From positions 46,353,820 to 46,417,819 of the forward strand of contig OZ023214.1 in NCBI GenBank assembly GCA_963995525.1: a stretch of DNA of 64,000 bases. The letters run 5' to 3'. The position numbers and the translations under genes are program-made. Below the pieces are notes generated by a model. That model ran no database searches, was not told the origin of the DNA, and was given only the letters and a program-made list of their open reading frames with translations. This DNA is from Escarpia spicata (lineage: Eukaryota > Annelida > Polychaeta > Sabellida > Siboglinidae). Shown here in pieces: positions 12,779-60,479 of the stretch; positions within the stretch are counted from its first letter, which is position 1, and each line of letters opens with the position of its first letter.

Positions 12779-14900
12779 AGCTGTGAAGTGTGCTCCAAGT
12801 TGCAACATCAAGTAAGGAGGTAACTCTAGCAGAGCATGCAGGCATCGAAAAAACCAGCAAAAGAGGAGGCTGTGGCAAATCAAAGAACTGGCTTTACGGA
12901 AAACTAGTTGTATCCGTATCAATTCAGTTTAGTGCCACCCAATTTCAAATGACAATGGATTTCTATGCTTAAATAACATTGTTTGAACATCACTGGCAGA
13001 AATAGAGAAACGTTTTAGGCAAAGTGCATTCTCACTACTGTATAGGACCTCCTAAAGTAAGGAACATCCACTTAAAAGCTTGTATCCTAGTTGTGGTATG
13101 CAATATATTTTATTAGACACTATTCGATGTAGGGAACTTTGGGTATATGTAATTTACTGGAATAGTTTAACCAAGTCCAAACATGTTACTTACAGTGAGT
13201 TTTTTGCAACAGACTACCATTCTCAAATATCACACTGACCTGTACATGTATTTGTTCATATGACTCGCTGTACACTTTTAATGTGGCTTCTAGGACGTGT
13301 GTCACAAAAATGATAAGGGCCATTACCATTAAAACTGGACTGTTACCATCAAGTTTAGTAAAAGTAAAGTGCCATCTTACAACAAAATATAAATTTTTTG
13401 TTTAATCTGTATGTTTTAGCCAGTATTATTAAAGTGTACTACAAACTAATGAAGCAGCAAAGGATTCAGCTAAATGTTTTTTTATATATTCATACTTTAT
13501 TGTTAGTATTACATTTGACATTATCACAAAACAACATCTCAAAAAGTACTTAATAATAATAAGAACACTTATATAGTGCCATAAATCTAGATAAATCCAT
13601 TTGGAGGCACTTGATAGATTTTGAAACTAGTACTACAAGTTTTGAATCTGTATCTTGAATAATAATACTTGTTTTCTTGACACATGGCCCTAGTGTTGAA
13701 AGTTGAAACCCACAATTATGTAAAACTGGAACTGTAATGGAATATTTTGTATGTAATAATTTTTGTATCACAATATTTGATCATAATGATGACCCATATC
13801 ATCAATAAACGTGTTACTTATTGATGTACTATATGTGCACAGGACTGACACAGACCCAAATTGTAATACAGTTAGATTAAAATGTGTCACAGTGTGAAGT
13901 GAATCAACTGAAAGAAACATTGAAAACCGGTGTGTGAATTTGACTAATGCATTGGCACAGTCTGCCATGTAGTCTTATTTATTTGTGAATTGTTTCTCCA
14001 TATGAAAAAACTGTTGATATATTTCATGTTGGCTTCAGTATTACAAATCGAATTATGAACAGGGACATGCAAGACACTACAGATCACATTGTTGTTGCCA
14101 AAAATGACATAAGAAGGCACCGAATAATTCATTCTTCCTTTTGGTCAATCTAATCTTACTTATCCATGGTTTTTATTTTCACTGTACACTCACCTGTATA
14201 GTGCAATGTCCATAGCTTAAATTTTCATAAACCCCATTCACTTCTGGATACAGTGCAGGCTGGTATAACACGTCTGTTGCCTTTTCCAAGTCTCTCCCTT
14301 GACCACAACGTGAAGTGACGATATGCGGCTAATCGAATCAATCGATATGTTCTGAAAGTTCATTTATTTGCATTAGTTGATATTAAACAAACGGTATCTT
14401 CTAATTATTGTTATACTGGCAAAACTGTGTGTTTTATCAATATCACATCATGAATTCAATGTGAATTGGTTCATTTGTTTGTGAAGGGCTTTAATAATTA
14501 TGATTGTAAGACTACATTTCATGATGTGGTCTTGATAACACACACACATAATATATATAACATTTTTATTATATTAAAAACTCCACTTAAATATTTTTGT
14601 ATCAATAATACATTGCACAATGTCCTGATTATGCATCTATTAATGCATGGTAGTGTGCAATTTGTCTACATTTTTATATAAATTAAGCAAGTTGCTTGAA
14701 CACTTTTAAATAGGGAATTAAACTGTATAAAAAGGATGCACACATCCTGTCAAGAATAAAAGTAAGTTTATTAAGAAAATGATCAAAAATTGATGAAAAT
14801 CATAGACATAGTTTTTATGAAGATTGAGTGAACCTGAACATTTGAGGTGGGAACAAGTATAATTACTCTATTTAAGTTTGAAATAGTTACTGGTAGAATA
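12779..14900. other. AT-rich non-coding stretch
   Basis: About 2.1 kb with no coding frame showing family features or bracketed by splice sites. It separates the Kolobok-like remnant from the P2X7-like remnant and could be decayed transposon sequence. Confidence 0.4.
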
Positions 14901-14904
14901 ATTA

Positions 14905-15457
14905 TTTGATACCTGCTGAATTACGTAGTACTTACCTACTAGCTATTGGTCGAATCAACGAGTCTGCACGCAAATCATACAATAACAATGACAACAGACC
15001 GACTTCCAAGTTCCAACACCGCCCTGTTGGTGCAAACCGTTTCGAAGTCGTCACTCATAATCGGTAATGACACTAAATCTAATGCAGGCATCTGCAAGGT
15101 CTGTCATACGGTGCTGTACGGCAGCTATATCCCTACAGCACAGCAACTCGATGTGCGTCGACATTGTCATTGGGACGCAGTGTTCACACAAACACCATGC
15201 GACATTATTAAGTCGCGTAACGTCTTCGTCGTCGATAGACCAACTGTCACTGTCCGACTCCCACAACTGAACCTGACCCGGGGCCGGACATTATCGGACC
15301 GTGGATCGCACACTGTCACTGGGTGAAACCCGTATGGCACAGGCCCTTTGTGTGTGTCAACCGTATCAACCGTAATTTCCGAGTGACAAGTCGAACTAGA
15401 GTCTTCATCTGTCGTATCGATTTTCTCCCCAAGTGATACGGAAGTTTTTAAAATCAC
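14905..15457 (-). pseudogene. P2X7 ballast-domain (cytoplasmic domain) protein fragment
   Basis: On the minus strand an acidic lead (ESDSDSWSIDDEDV, near 15,255) is followed by NVAWCLCEHCVPM, LLCCRDIAAVQHRM and CIRFSVITDY. After a one-base frame change comes DDFETVCTNRAVLEL (about 15,050-15,010). This Cys pattern (WCxCxxC, a CC pair, then a CIT/CIR-D segment and a VCxNxxVL segment) is the zinc- and nucleotide-binding ballast domain known from the C-terminus of vertebrate P2X7. It also occurs as stand-alone multicopy genes in invertebrates. An upstream frame contains PVPYGF. No channel segment is present. Frame breaks between the three pieces make it most likely a dead copy. Confidence 0.7.
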
Positions 15458-49748
<34,291 letters not shown>

Positions 49749-49769
49749 CCTGTTAGTATACTGATACCT

Positions 49770-51230
49770 ATAAAACAAAACACTTAAGAATCACATTACC
49801 TTAAAACGATATAGTGTACTTGGGAAATGTAGTACGCTTACGCGCGTACGTGCGTGCGTGCGTGCGTGTGTGGATTACAATTCGCATTGCATTCCAATCA
49901 ACCGAGGCCTCTGCTGAAGCTGAGGCGGGAAAGAACGTACTGAACGGTAAGATGATTGTCTTTGTAAATTACAAGTTTTTTTAATATATAAATGAACATA
50001 GGAGTTTACCCAAATGGGTAGTACCGTCAGCCCGACGCAGAAAAGTTCTCCATTATGCCACTCATATACATTTTCTTTTCGACATCACCAACAAACTTGC
50101 ATAGGTTTGTGTGGGGCAAAGCGTACCTCCACATATCGCAGCAGATATTACTTTTATTGACACATTATACTTGTCAAACGATGCAACACGGTGCCAAACC
50201 GTTTTGGTAAATTTGTCACGTTCGATTTTCGAAGAATGGGACCATCGTTATGTGATGTTTGTATCAACTAGCAAATATGCCCGTCTTCTGACTTGGTAGA
50301 TGACAGTCATGTCAGGTACTTTTACCAAAACACACAGCATCATTACATAAACACAATAACACGCTCGCAGATACTGGTTGTTTGTTTTTCAAAGTAACGA
50401 CGGTCGGAGAGAGTGTGTACATCGATAGGCCCTAGTCGTGATAGTGTTGAGTTGTCCAATCATATTCGTATTACTGTGCTATTGTCATGAGGGTAAACAC
50501 AAGGCATCAATGTGTCAGCGTCTTTTCCAAGTCGTATTTGCCGCACACGCGTGGTCCTGCGATTTTTAGATTACGTTTTACGTATTACGCGCACATTACG
50601 TTTTACGTTCCGAACAACTGATTTTAGAATCTTGACATACATGGGGTATTTAAAAATAAATAAGTCTTGCATCCTATTCTAGGGTTCATATATTTATCCC
50701 TCTAGGTTCAAGCCGTCTAAGAAGAAACCGTTAACCTACCCGCATACATACACAGCTTCACTACATGTATGTTCGTGCATGAGTGCGTGCGTACGTGTGG
50801 GCGCTTTTTGTTAGAATAAGGGTTGTTTAAGTTCTTGGTTAAACACCAGTTGTTTAAGAGGATTGTCATATTTGTAATGTCTTTGTATCCGCACCTGGCC
50901 ATGGAACAATTATGTTAACAAGTAATATTTTGGACATAGTCCTCCTCAAATGCATAAACGTAATTATCATGCTTAAACAGTTATCATTTCTAATATGTAG
51001 ATTAAAATGCCAAATGCTTCATGACAAAACGTAGCTGCTTCCCAGCCAATGATCTATATATGTATATAGATCAGTGGTCTCAGCACACGTTCTCAGCGTA
51101 ATCAGCGTTGATTTACGTAATATCAAGTAGCACTGTAGAATCGTGTGTGACCTGTTCGAGTAATCAACACATTTACATTAACAAAAAACAACTGTAAACA
51201 CAAATGGGTTTGTTTAACTTGTTAGTTGCT
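49770..51230. other. non-coding upstream of METTL27 exon 1
   Basis: Must include the rest of the 5' region of the methyltransferase gene, but no promoter or first exon can be pinned down. Contains only a small (GTGC)n patch at 49845-49870. Confidence 0.4.
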
Positions 51231-51257
51231 TAAATAGTCATGTCCCAAGAACATTGT

Positions 51258-51378
51258 CACACACACACACGCGCGCGCACGCACGCACACGCATGCACGC
51301 ACGCACACACACACTCTCTCTCTTTCTCTCTCACACACGCACACGCACACGCACACGCACACCACACACCACACACAT
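51258..51378. repeat. compound CA/CG/CT microsatellite
   Basis: (CA)(CG)(CGCA)(CA)(CT)(CACACG) blocks. Confidence 0.95.
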
Positions 51379-51689
51379 ACTTAGTATTATTACTAACTAA
51401 AATCGAATTAGTTACTGCTTAAAAAGCAATCAAGTAACTGGCTAATAAAATTTATTAAATAATTAAAAATCCATTATAAAAATAAATAATGTTAGTGACA
51501 ATATGTAATAGTTGTTTACTTCAATAATCATCAAATGCTGTCTTGAATAGATATGTCTTAAATTAAGACTTAAAGTGTTCAAGATAGTCAACGACACGGA
51601 TATATAACGGAAGATCGTCCCAAAGGCGCGGTGCCATCACGAGGAAGCCCCGTCAATCGCACCGTTCAATGTCATAGCACGTTTCGCCC

Positions 51690-51897
51690 GACCTGACCAG
51701 ACCACACCAGACTCCTTTCGACTGGACTGTATCCACTACACCGCCTGACACCTGCTATGCCTTACTCTAAGCAGTCGTCGATTGTAAAGTTTACGTGATT
51801 GTGACTTTCGCTGCTTCGAGTATAGCTTAGTCGGATACACTGCAGTCGGAGCGATTCTGGTTTGGATTGGTGCGGTCTGGTCTGGTCTGATCGTGCA
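51690..51897. repeat. imperfect inverted repeat (foldback)
   Basis: CCTGACCAGACCACACCAGA (51692) and CGACTGGACTGTATCC (51718-51733) pair with GGATACACTGCAGTCG and TGGTGCGGTCTGGTCTGGTC at 51833-51890, enclosing a spacer of about 100 bp. The arms are about 50-60 bp with mismatches. It could be a small foldback or MITE element. Confidence 0.6.
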
Positions 51898-53387
51898 AAA
51901 AGTGCCAGTGTATCCCGGATTTAACGGCCACTCAATGACACCAGTTGAGTGCAGATTGTTTTTTTAATCTACAGAACCGTATGTAAAACCAAGTTGTAAA
52001 ACGTTATCACCAATTATATATTGGAATGCAAGGACAACATTTTGAATTAAAGATCTGCATGTATTTTAGATTCTCACATATACTGGTTACCAGTCATGAA
52101 ACGACTTGGTACTAGGGTCATTCCGTGATGTCAAACATCAAACAGTGTGATGATCGTTTTTTTAATAATGCGTTCATTTCCAAGCAAAAACAATCCCCGT
52201 AGTACTTATAGTAGGCACCAGAAAACTTATACGAGAATAAAATAAGCCTGCAGAAAAGCTCTCCTGTAACGTGCAAAGGCTACACTGAAACAAATTTCCA
52301 CCAACGAATAAACAACTGGTAACAAGAAATATGCAGCACAGCATCAAAATGGAAACAGTGTGTAACAAGATTAATATTTGAGCATTCGTATAGCATTGTG
52401 TCGCTGGTCTTATGGAAATGACGTCTTGCGAGTGATTGATGATATCAATAGCTTGGTATTTAGAAAATGCACTTTGGCACACGTCTGTGTCACTCCATTT
52501 AACATTATAAATTGATATAATCAATTAATCAGTCTTACCAATGTAGTTATGTTCTTGTTGTACGCATTATGACAACATGTATATTGTGACTTCATACCAC
52601 AAAATGCGAGCTTGGGGGAAATGGGCATTGGTGACGCCAGGCTTTTTTACAATGACGCTGACCGAGGAATTTAAATTATGTGTTTTCAACAAGGTTATTC
52701 TTGTAAACTCCATAGGCTCAAAAGATATTACCACAGTTTTAGAGGAGTCTCCTGACCCAATTTTTTTGTTTTTTACCGTACATTATACCATGTTTACGAT
52801 AAGGTTATATACTTGTTTCTTTTTTGACATGGAATTATTGTATAGATCATTTGCGATGTCTGGGTCAAATAAAACAAATTTGTCTTCTTATTCTTCTTCT
52901 TCTCTAAATTAACGCCATACCGTCCGCACGAACACAGCGGGAAACTGCCAGTTTCTGTTGCTTTGATATTTCGCACGCACTCACGCACGCACTCACGCAC
53001 ACACATAATTCGTAAGAATTTCACTAAAAACTAATTTGCTAAACAAGTTGTATGAATACCGTTTAATTAAATAACTGTTACTAATTTATAATATCAATTC
53101 CATTCGCAAAAATCTTTAATATTTTTGAGAAAACAGCATATTCGATTTACGCTCGATAGAAACTAGCTAGAACAGAATACTTACAGGTGCTTCCCAATTT
53201 CCGTATGCAATAGGACAAATCGTTTCAACAAAAACCTGAACAAATCCTTTCATATGATATCCACATTCTAAACTGTACAATTAATTTAATCAAATTTGTG
53301 CAAACATTTTTTTGAAACGTTTCTCTGAATGAAGCATTTACCATTTTAGATGGCCAAAACATGTTTCCGTGAAAACACGATAACGCT

Positions 53388-53390
<3 letters not shown>

Positions 53391-53427
<37 letters not shown>
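53391..53427. repeat. (TA)n microsatellite
   Basis: Perfect TA run of about 37 bp. Confidence 0.95.
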
Positions 53428-53429
<2 letters not shown>

Positions 53430-53570
53430 CGTTATCGAAGAGCCACATTTTGTGCTAGAAATTTAGGTGTATCAATACATCACCGTAATCAAATTCTTCT
53501 AGAGAAAAAGAAAAAACAATAATATAAATATATGATTATGTGTGTGTACATACGTAGAAAAGGTATGACT

Positions 53571-53571
<1 letters not shown>

Positions 53572-53616
<45 letters not shown>

Positions 53617-53660
53617 GTGTGCGTGTGTTGTGCGTGCGTGCGTGCGTGTGTGTGTGTGAA
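53572..53660. repeat. (GT)n with GCGT interruptions
   Basis: GT tract grading into TGCGTGCGTGCG. Confidence 0.95.
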
Positions 53661-54699
53661 CATGCACACACATTTACATAGTTTGTGGTTTAGGCACAAT
53701 TTATTTACGCACACACACATGTATACATACGTAAGCTCGATTATAGTAAGATTATTATTACTTCTACCAATACACTGTAGGTACATCAGTGACTTCTGCT
53801 TACAAATATTACTATTCGGAAAATATACCCAACCGAAAGTTGGGTGTGATCGGGATCGGGATGCGTTACGAGATCGGGGCGCTTGAAGATACTTTATACA
53901 GTATTATATTCAATTAGCTAACGCAATTAAGCGCAACGCGACTTCAATTTCGACCCTGAACGCAAAAGGTATTGAGCGCCACGTCACAGCTTATGCGATC
54001 CAATCCGAAGTATATGCAGGATTTTCGGTTCGCCTTTGAGTATGAACGCCAGATATGGATATTTCGCGTAAGTACAAACGCCGCTTTATTTCGCAAACAA
54101 GTAATTACAGTAATTCAAATGTAACTATTAATAGAGAGTAATAGCTCCACCTTTAGGGACGGACAAACATATACAGAACATTTATTTATAAATTACATAT
54201 GCATGTGGCACGACATTAAAAAATCCTACGATTTGCTTGTTTTCATCTGCATCGATGCAATGAGAGTCGCAATAACTAGCTGAAATATTCAGGGTTAGCC
54301 TAGGCTTTTGCATGGCTAACCGCCTGGAAAGGATGTATAACGTTTATTGAAAACATTGTTATTGAACAAATAGATTCCACAAAGCAAGCTGACCAGGTTT
54401 TTATAAATATGTTTTCGTCGTTCTCTTTCACTAAAGCACAACTTGTATAACCATTGTGCATCTCAAATGTTCAGATCAAGCAACAAAAGAGGGTGGTTTT
54501 ATTTAAGATTTGTATGCAAACATAATGATTAGCATATTGCGTAACAGGAATCGAAACGCCTACGAACCTCAATGATTGCTTTGGAGTTCGCATTTGTCTT
54601 TCGTTCGTTTTAATTCTCCCTTCCTGCGTTTATCGATTGCGATAAAGGTTAAAGTGTATCACATTCATACATATATATGTGTATTTTGTACATGCAATT

Positions 54700-55290
54700 T
54701 ACTGTTGGTAACTCACATGCAATCACTGTCTATGAGAAACGAATTACCCGAAATTGACGTACGCGTACGGCGCTTAATTGCGCTAATGGTGTCTATTGTA
54801 ATATTTTCTCGTGACGTCTGGAACAAAATGACTGTTCGCTGGTAGCGGTTGTAGTTGGTCACTGTTGTGGCATGACCAGAGTAGTTTATTTGGCAAATTT
54901 TATAACATGTGCCAGTAACTGTTGCTGGTGTGAAGAAAGCAACTGGAAATACAGATAAGACAATGTCAGATTTTCCACAAGCTGAATATTTTGGCTGAAA
55001 GTAGTTATGTATATCCAACTTTCGTGGATCAAAATCACAGGCGTAGAAATTAGTAACAGTTTGGAATTTATCTGTGTAAGCGTCTCCACCAGCTTTTTAA
55101 AGAAATGCTGTTCACAGTTATGTCTATATACTGAACCTACCTTTGATAAGCGATACAATCCTGTCCCGAGCTTAGTAGTATACGACTCTGTATATATGAT
55201 TTGGTGTTTGGAACTACTATAGAGCACCCAGTGAACTTTAACTTGGACTACTCTGAGTCGCAGTGCTGTAGGCATAGCATCATGTGCAAC
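54700..55290 (-). pseudogene. orphan coding-like region, one frameshift
   Basis: On the minus strand VAHDAMPTALRLRVVQVKVH to NCEQHFFKK (55,275-55,100) continues in another frame as AGGDAYTDKFQTVTNFYACD, FDPRKLDIHNYFQPKYSACG, KSDIVLSVFPVAFFTPATVT and CYKICQINYSGHATTV (to about 54,850). Cys-containing and protein-like on both sides of a single shift near 55,095. I do not recognise the family. It could be a decayed exon or a transposon gene. Confidence 0.35.
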
Positions 55291-55429
55291 TGACTGTCAC
55301 TCAGCCGCTAGTTATCTAGATAACATGTCCATAGTCCTTTCACGGCATGGCAATCATCGATGATACAGTAATTAATGGGTGGTAAAATTCATGAATTATA
55401 TAACAGTATTTTAACCTGTAGAGGTAACA

Positions 55430-55995
55430 AACGTTTTAATAAATAAAAATTCCTATCTTTTTAGAAAAGGCATATGACATTTTTTCAGAATGTTTTTTCT
55501 AATTCAAATTTGTACCAGTAATTAAACCTAAGAAATTAAATTCCTTAACACGTTCAATATTTATATTGTCTACCTTGAGAGTAAGTCTCTGTATATTGTA
55601 TTTACTTTTTGAAACGTCATGTATTTGGATTTTGCTATGTTTAAATATAATTTATTTATTTGTAGCCATTCATTTATTTTAAAAAGTTCTTCGTTTATTA
55701 GAAATTCTACATTTTTGTCGTGTATGTTATCGTTAAAAGTGTTTAATGTACTGGATAAAGTTGTGTCATCAACGTAAATGATGAAATTAAAAATGTTGCT
55801 GGCATATGCAAAATCATAGACATATATAATAAATAACAGAGATCCGAGGATTGAGCCTTGTGGCTCGTTGTTATTTGTAAAATCTTTGAATTTATATTAT
55901 CAATTTCAGTATATTGTTTACGACTATTTAGGTAGCTATGGTAGTTAAAGTTTGATATTATGCACTGTTTAAGCTCGTACAGTCCCCCCGCGTAG
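55430..55995 (-). mobile_element. family-B-like LINE RT fragment
   Basis: On the minus strand the RT motif B to C region is present: YLNSRKQYTEIDN, an antisense of the QGSILG-type block near 55,855, and a VDDTTLSS-type block near 55,755. The connection region follows to 55,430. Frameshifted. Confidence 0.75.
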
Positions 55996-56169
55996 TACAC
56001 AGCAAACGATTGTCGAGAGACGATTCAAACCTTCCACGTTTCAATTGTTCTTTAATTTGCTGCAGCTTTATATCACGCTTTGGGATCATTGACTAGTTTT
56101 ATTATTTCATATGTTGTATCCAATGCTTCTTTCGGTATATTTACTTTTCTGATACAATCCGCACAAGCC

Positions 56170-59100
56170 AATCTCAAATAATGTCCGCAGGAGTAACAAA
56201 TCAAGATTTAACAAGATTGCCACCCAGAGAATTAACTCTAGGTAGCAGGTGGACAAGGAAGCCCTTGGCTTATCGAGAGTCCGACTCTTTTATCTATGTG
56301 TACCCCGCCCGTCTGAGGTATGTGTCGATTTTATTTTTAAACATATTCACGCTACTAGCACCCACACAATCAGCAGGTAATCTGTTCCATTCATTTACAG
56401 TCCTTTGTGAAAATGAAAACTTTCTTATATCCAATCTACTCTGCTCCTTTGCTAATGCAAGATCATGTCCTCTAGTCCTTCTATCTTTCTTAACTGAGAA
56501 AAACATATTTCTATCAATATTTTCATAACCCTTCAATATTTTAAACACTTCTATCTGATCTCCTCTCAATCTCCTGGTCTCTAGTGTTGTTAAACCGCAT
56601 TTTTTTAGGCGTATTTCGTAATTAAGATCCCTCAGATTTGGTATCATTTTAGTTGCTCTCCTCTGCACTCTTTCTAGCATATCTATGTCCTTCCTGCGAT
56701 ATGGCCTCCACGCTTGAATACAATATTCTAAATGAGGCCTAACTATTGTTTTGTACAGCGGTATTATTAACTCTTTTTCCTTATACGTTATGTTTCGCCT
56801 AATTAATCCAAGGATTTGATTTCCCTTTGAAGCTGCAATTCCGCACTGCTCTGAAATCTTCATATCAGCACTAACGGTTAACCCTAAGTCCTTTTCTTTT
56901 GCAGTAGTACTTAGTACAGTACCCCCCATTGTATATTCTACTTCTTCGTTCCCATGTCCTATGTGGAGGCATTTATATTTCCAAAAATTGAACATCATTT
57001 GCCACTTTTCAGACCATTTGATCAACCTGTCAAGATCATCTTGTAAATGCTGTCTATCTCCATCACTTTTAAGCCTTCTAAACACTTTTGTATCATCGGC
57101 AAATTTCAACACCTTGCTTGTTATTTCATCATCCAAATCGTTGATGTATATTAAGAATAATATAGGACCTAATACTGATCCCTGTGGTACCCCACTCAAT
57201 ACCGATTTCCAGTTTGAAGCCTCCCCATCAACTACTACACGTTGTCTTCTGTCAATCAGCCATTGTTCTATCCAGTTTATTATACCATTTCCTATGCCAT
57301 GGGCCTTTAGTTTAAGCAGTAATCTTTGATGTGGTACTTTGTCAAAAGCTTTTTGAAAATCTAAGTAGACGATATCTACTGGTGATCCCTCATCTACCCA
57401 CTTAGTGATGTTTTCCAAAAAACATAACGTATTTGTTAAGCATGACCTCGCTTTAAAAAAACTATGTTGAGATGGGTTTATCAAGTTTTGTTTAACAAGA
57501 AAATCCACCATGTGATCTTTAATTAGTCTTTCTAATAATTTACAAATCACTGATGTTAAACTCACTGGTCTATAGTTCTCTGACTTGTTTCTCGAACCTT
57601 TTTTGAATAACGGTATAATGTTTGCTTCTTTCCATTCTAAAGGAACACTCCCTCTTCTAATGACAAATTGAAAACTGTTGCAAGTGGTATGCTAATTTGT
57701 TCTACAATTTCCAATAGTAGTTTGGGTGGAATACCATCCATTCCAGGTGATTTATTATCCTTCATAGCCCTTATTTTCTTAGCTACCATTTCCGGGGTTA
57801 CAATTAATTGTCCTAAATAGTCTGAATCTGCCCCCTTGAACTTAGCCTCTGGTATTGGCAGTGAACTAATATCTTCCCTGGTAAACACTGAACTAAAGTA
57901 CTCATTCAGGTCTTCTGCCATTATGAATCCCTCTGATATTATATTTCCCGCACTATCTTCTAGAGGACCGACCTTATCTTGAACTTTCTGTTTGCTTCGA
58001 ACATACGCATAACAACTCTTGCTGTCATGTTTTATATTACTAGCTAATTGTTGTTCATAGCTTCTCTTTGAATTTCTAATTTCAGCTGTAGCTTGGTTAA
58101 GTGCTTCTTTATAATTGTTGTAGTCTTCATCATTTCCAGTACATCTATATGACTTCCACATCATTTGTTTATACTTAATTTTTCTAATGGCTTCTTTCGA
58201 TAAGTGTTTCTTTTTCGACCCTTTTCCTTGTTTTTTGAAGGGTACAAATTTATCGATTATGCACTTAATTTCACTCTTTAATATATTCCAGCATTCTGTT
58301 GCCGTCTTATTTTTCAGTGTCTTATTCCAGTCTATCTTTGCTAAATATTTCCTCATGTCCTTATACCTTCCTTTGTGGAAATGTCTCCTATACTGCTTTT
58401 TGCTATTCCTTTCTGATTTTACTTTGATGGTAAAATGTATCTGGTTGTGATCGCTACTCCCCAGTGGCTCACATATCTTGACATTGTCAACTAATTCATT
58501 CTGTGAGGACAAAACTATGTCTAACACATTCTCACCCCTGGTTGGTTCTAGCAGATGTTGAGAAAGGAATGTATCTTGAACTAAAACTAAAAACTTGTGG
58601 TCCTCTCTCCCCATACTCTGTAGAGATTTCCATTGTATATGCCCATGGTTAAAATCCCCCATAATAATACTGTCCCGTTTGCTTACTTCCCTTATAGCGT
58701 TTTGTATTTTTTCATTCTCTTCTATGCTTATGTTTGGACTTCGATAAACTAACCCAACTGTTAACGTTGAGTTTCCTGTAACTATTTTACACCAAACAGC
58801 TTCTTCGCAATCTGCTTCTCTTTCTAATTTTATTTCATAAGCCTGAATAGATTCTTTAATATATAAAATAACTCCACCTCCCTTTCTTCCTGTTCTATCT
58901 TTTCTAAACATTACATATCCTGTCAGTCCCAATTCAGCATCTGATATATCGGTGGTGGTCCAGGATTCGGTTATACCTATTATATGAGGGTCAATATCTT
59001 CTACCATAATGTTTAGTTCATTTCTTTTGTTTACTATACTCCTTGCATTTAAACAAACACATTTATATCCAGCTTCAGAAGAGTTTTCCAGACTGTTATT

Positions 59101-59205
59101 TGTTGATTTATTTGTGCTGTCTTTATCTATGCCTCCATTTTCAGGCTTTTCTGTGAGTCCCCCCTGCGAATCTAGTTTAAATAGATGCAACCTGTCCCAC
59201 TGTCA
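56170..59205 (-). mobile_element. CR1-like LINE, almost complete ORF2
   Basis: Two long frames on the minus strand. The first (59190-57637, 517 codons from a non-ATG start after a TGA at 59203-59205) holds the endonuclease: VCLNARSIVNKRNELNIMV, ITESW, the catalytic-type IMGDFNHGHIQW and GSSDHNQIHF, then MKDNKSPGMDGIPPKLL of the RT. The second (57565-56294, 423 codons) holds VSLTSVICKLLERLIKDHMV, motif A VYLDFQKAFDKVPHQRLLLK, GVPQGSVLGPILFLIYINDL, the catalytic FADDTKVF, then a C-terminal IRPHLEYC-like block, RRATKMIP and FKNKIDTYLRRAGYT. The frames are separated only by one apparent 1-base loss near 57642. Its family is widespread in aquatic animals. ORF1 is not visible; the 5' end is probably truncated. 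Confidence 0.9.
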
Positions 59206-59577
59206 TCAAGTCAAGCTCGAGGTTCATATTTCTTCTTGTGGGTAGATACGCCATTTTCCCTCCTGATATAGTTCTGCAGTCACCATAGCTTCATTCATTA
59301 GTTTTGTATGCCTATGTGGTAAAATTCATTCTCCTAAGACAATGTTTTAAGAAGGGTGTTTTGGTACATGCACCAGCGCGTTCTAATTTAAAAAAAACAA
59401 TGAAATCTTCGCGGGACTCAAGTTATTCATCTCACCATATTTTTTACAAATTACAAACGGTACAAACAAGATGTTGAAAGCAACTAGAAATGCCTCGCAC
59501 GATTGTCATACCCATGACCTACAACATGTTATTTTGCATCTCCATCATCTACTTAGTTGCATGTTTTTCTTAAGCCA

Positions 59578-59960
59578 TCAACTGGGGGTTACCTTCGCCG
59601 CGAATTCTAACCAACTGGAAACCATTATAGTTATCCCCATTCTCGTCCCTCGCATGAAGAGGCATTGCCTTGCCAGAAATCCTAGGAATTTGATAGAAAT
59701 GTCCGCATGTTTTTTTATTATGTTAATATGCTTTTCTTCTTCGTGCTGTGTTAACAAGTGTTCACCAACATCACGCATTGGCGCAAGTAAAGTTAGCACC
59801 CGTTGAAGTGCTTTGGTACTACAATCAGGCCTGTCATGCACTGGAAACCCCATCTCACTTGCAGTTGCGTCCTTCCAATTGGCAAACAAAAGCAAAGTAG
59901 CAGCAGGCTCTACTAACGGTGAAATTAAATTTTGTAACACAAACGTGTTTAATGCTGCGG
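59578..59960 (-). pseudogene. hAT-type transposase fragment (TTF/ZMYM-like N-terminus)
   Basis: Minus strand: NWKDATASEMGFPVHDRPDC, a TTF zinc-finger-like start, then STKALQRVLTLLAPMRDVGE, LLTQHEEEKHINIIKKH and IKFLGFLARQCLFMRG. Order and spacing match the start of hAT-like transposases, in which a LARQGL-RGD block precedes a SNF-Q-L segment. Here the sequence degenerates after LFMRG. No DDE or dimerisation region is visible. Confidence 0.6.
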
Positions 59961-60479
59961 CGCGCCGGCTTAAAGGGAAACTGAAATAGAGCCGTTTTAT
60001 CCCATGTTGTACAACGTGTACCATATAAATATATATTAGTGGTGACAGAAACCTACTCATTTATGACACAAACTGAAAAACTTAGTTTGTTCGATTCCTT
60101 AATCGATCGACAACCTACAGCACTGCGTATCGTCATCTTTTTTGATGCAAGTTCCAAGTGGTTTGAGTCGCGAGATTTTCGATTTTTTTCGATTTATTTC
60201 ATAGACATTTTTGGGCGAAAAAACAAATATGGAGCCTTATTACACCTGGTGTTCCTTGAACAGGACAACAATTAAGTTGTTTATTCATTCAGAAGTGATC
60301 AAATTGACTACAATTTAGCCAATGAAAACGAAGACTTATTAGTGGGCAAAATAGGCGATAAAAGATACTACATTCGCCGAACATTACTTCGTAGATGCGT
60401 AGTAATATGCACAAAAATCGACCAAACAGAAACATGTATCTTTGACTAAGAATTATGTCTTGACATTCACCATCTTTTC

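Larger units (their letters stand above)
51900..54690. other. non-coding, nothing recognised apart from two microsatellites
   Basis: No exon or repeat family recognised. Short frames at 52174-52524 and 52577-52912 show no family features. Confidence 0.4.
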
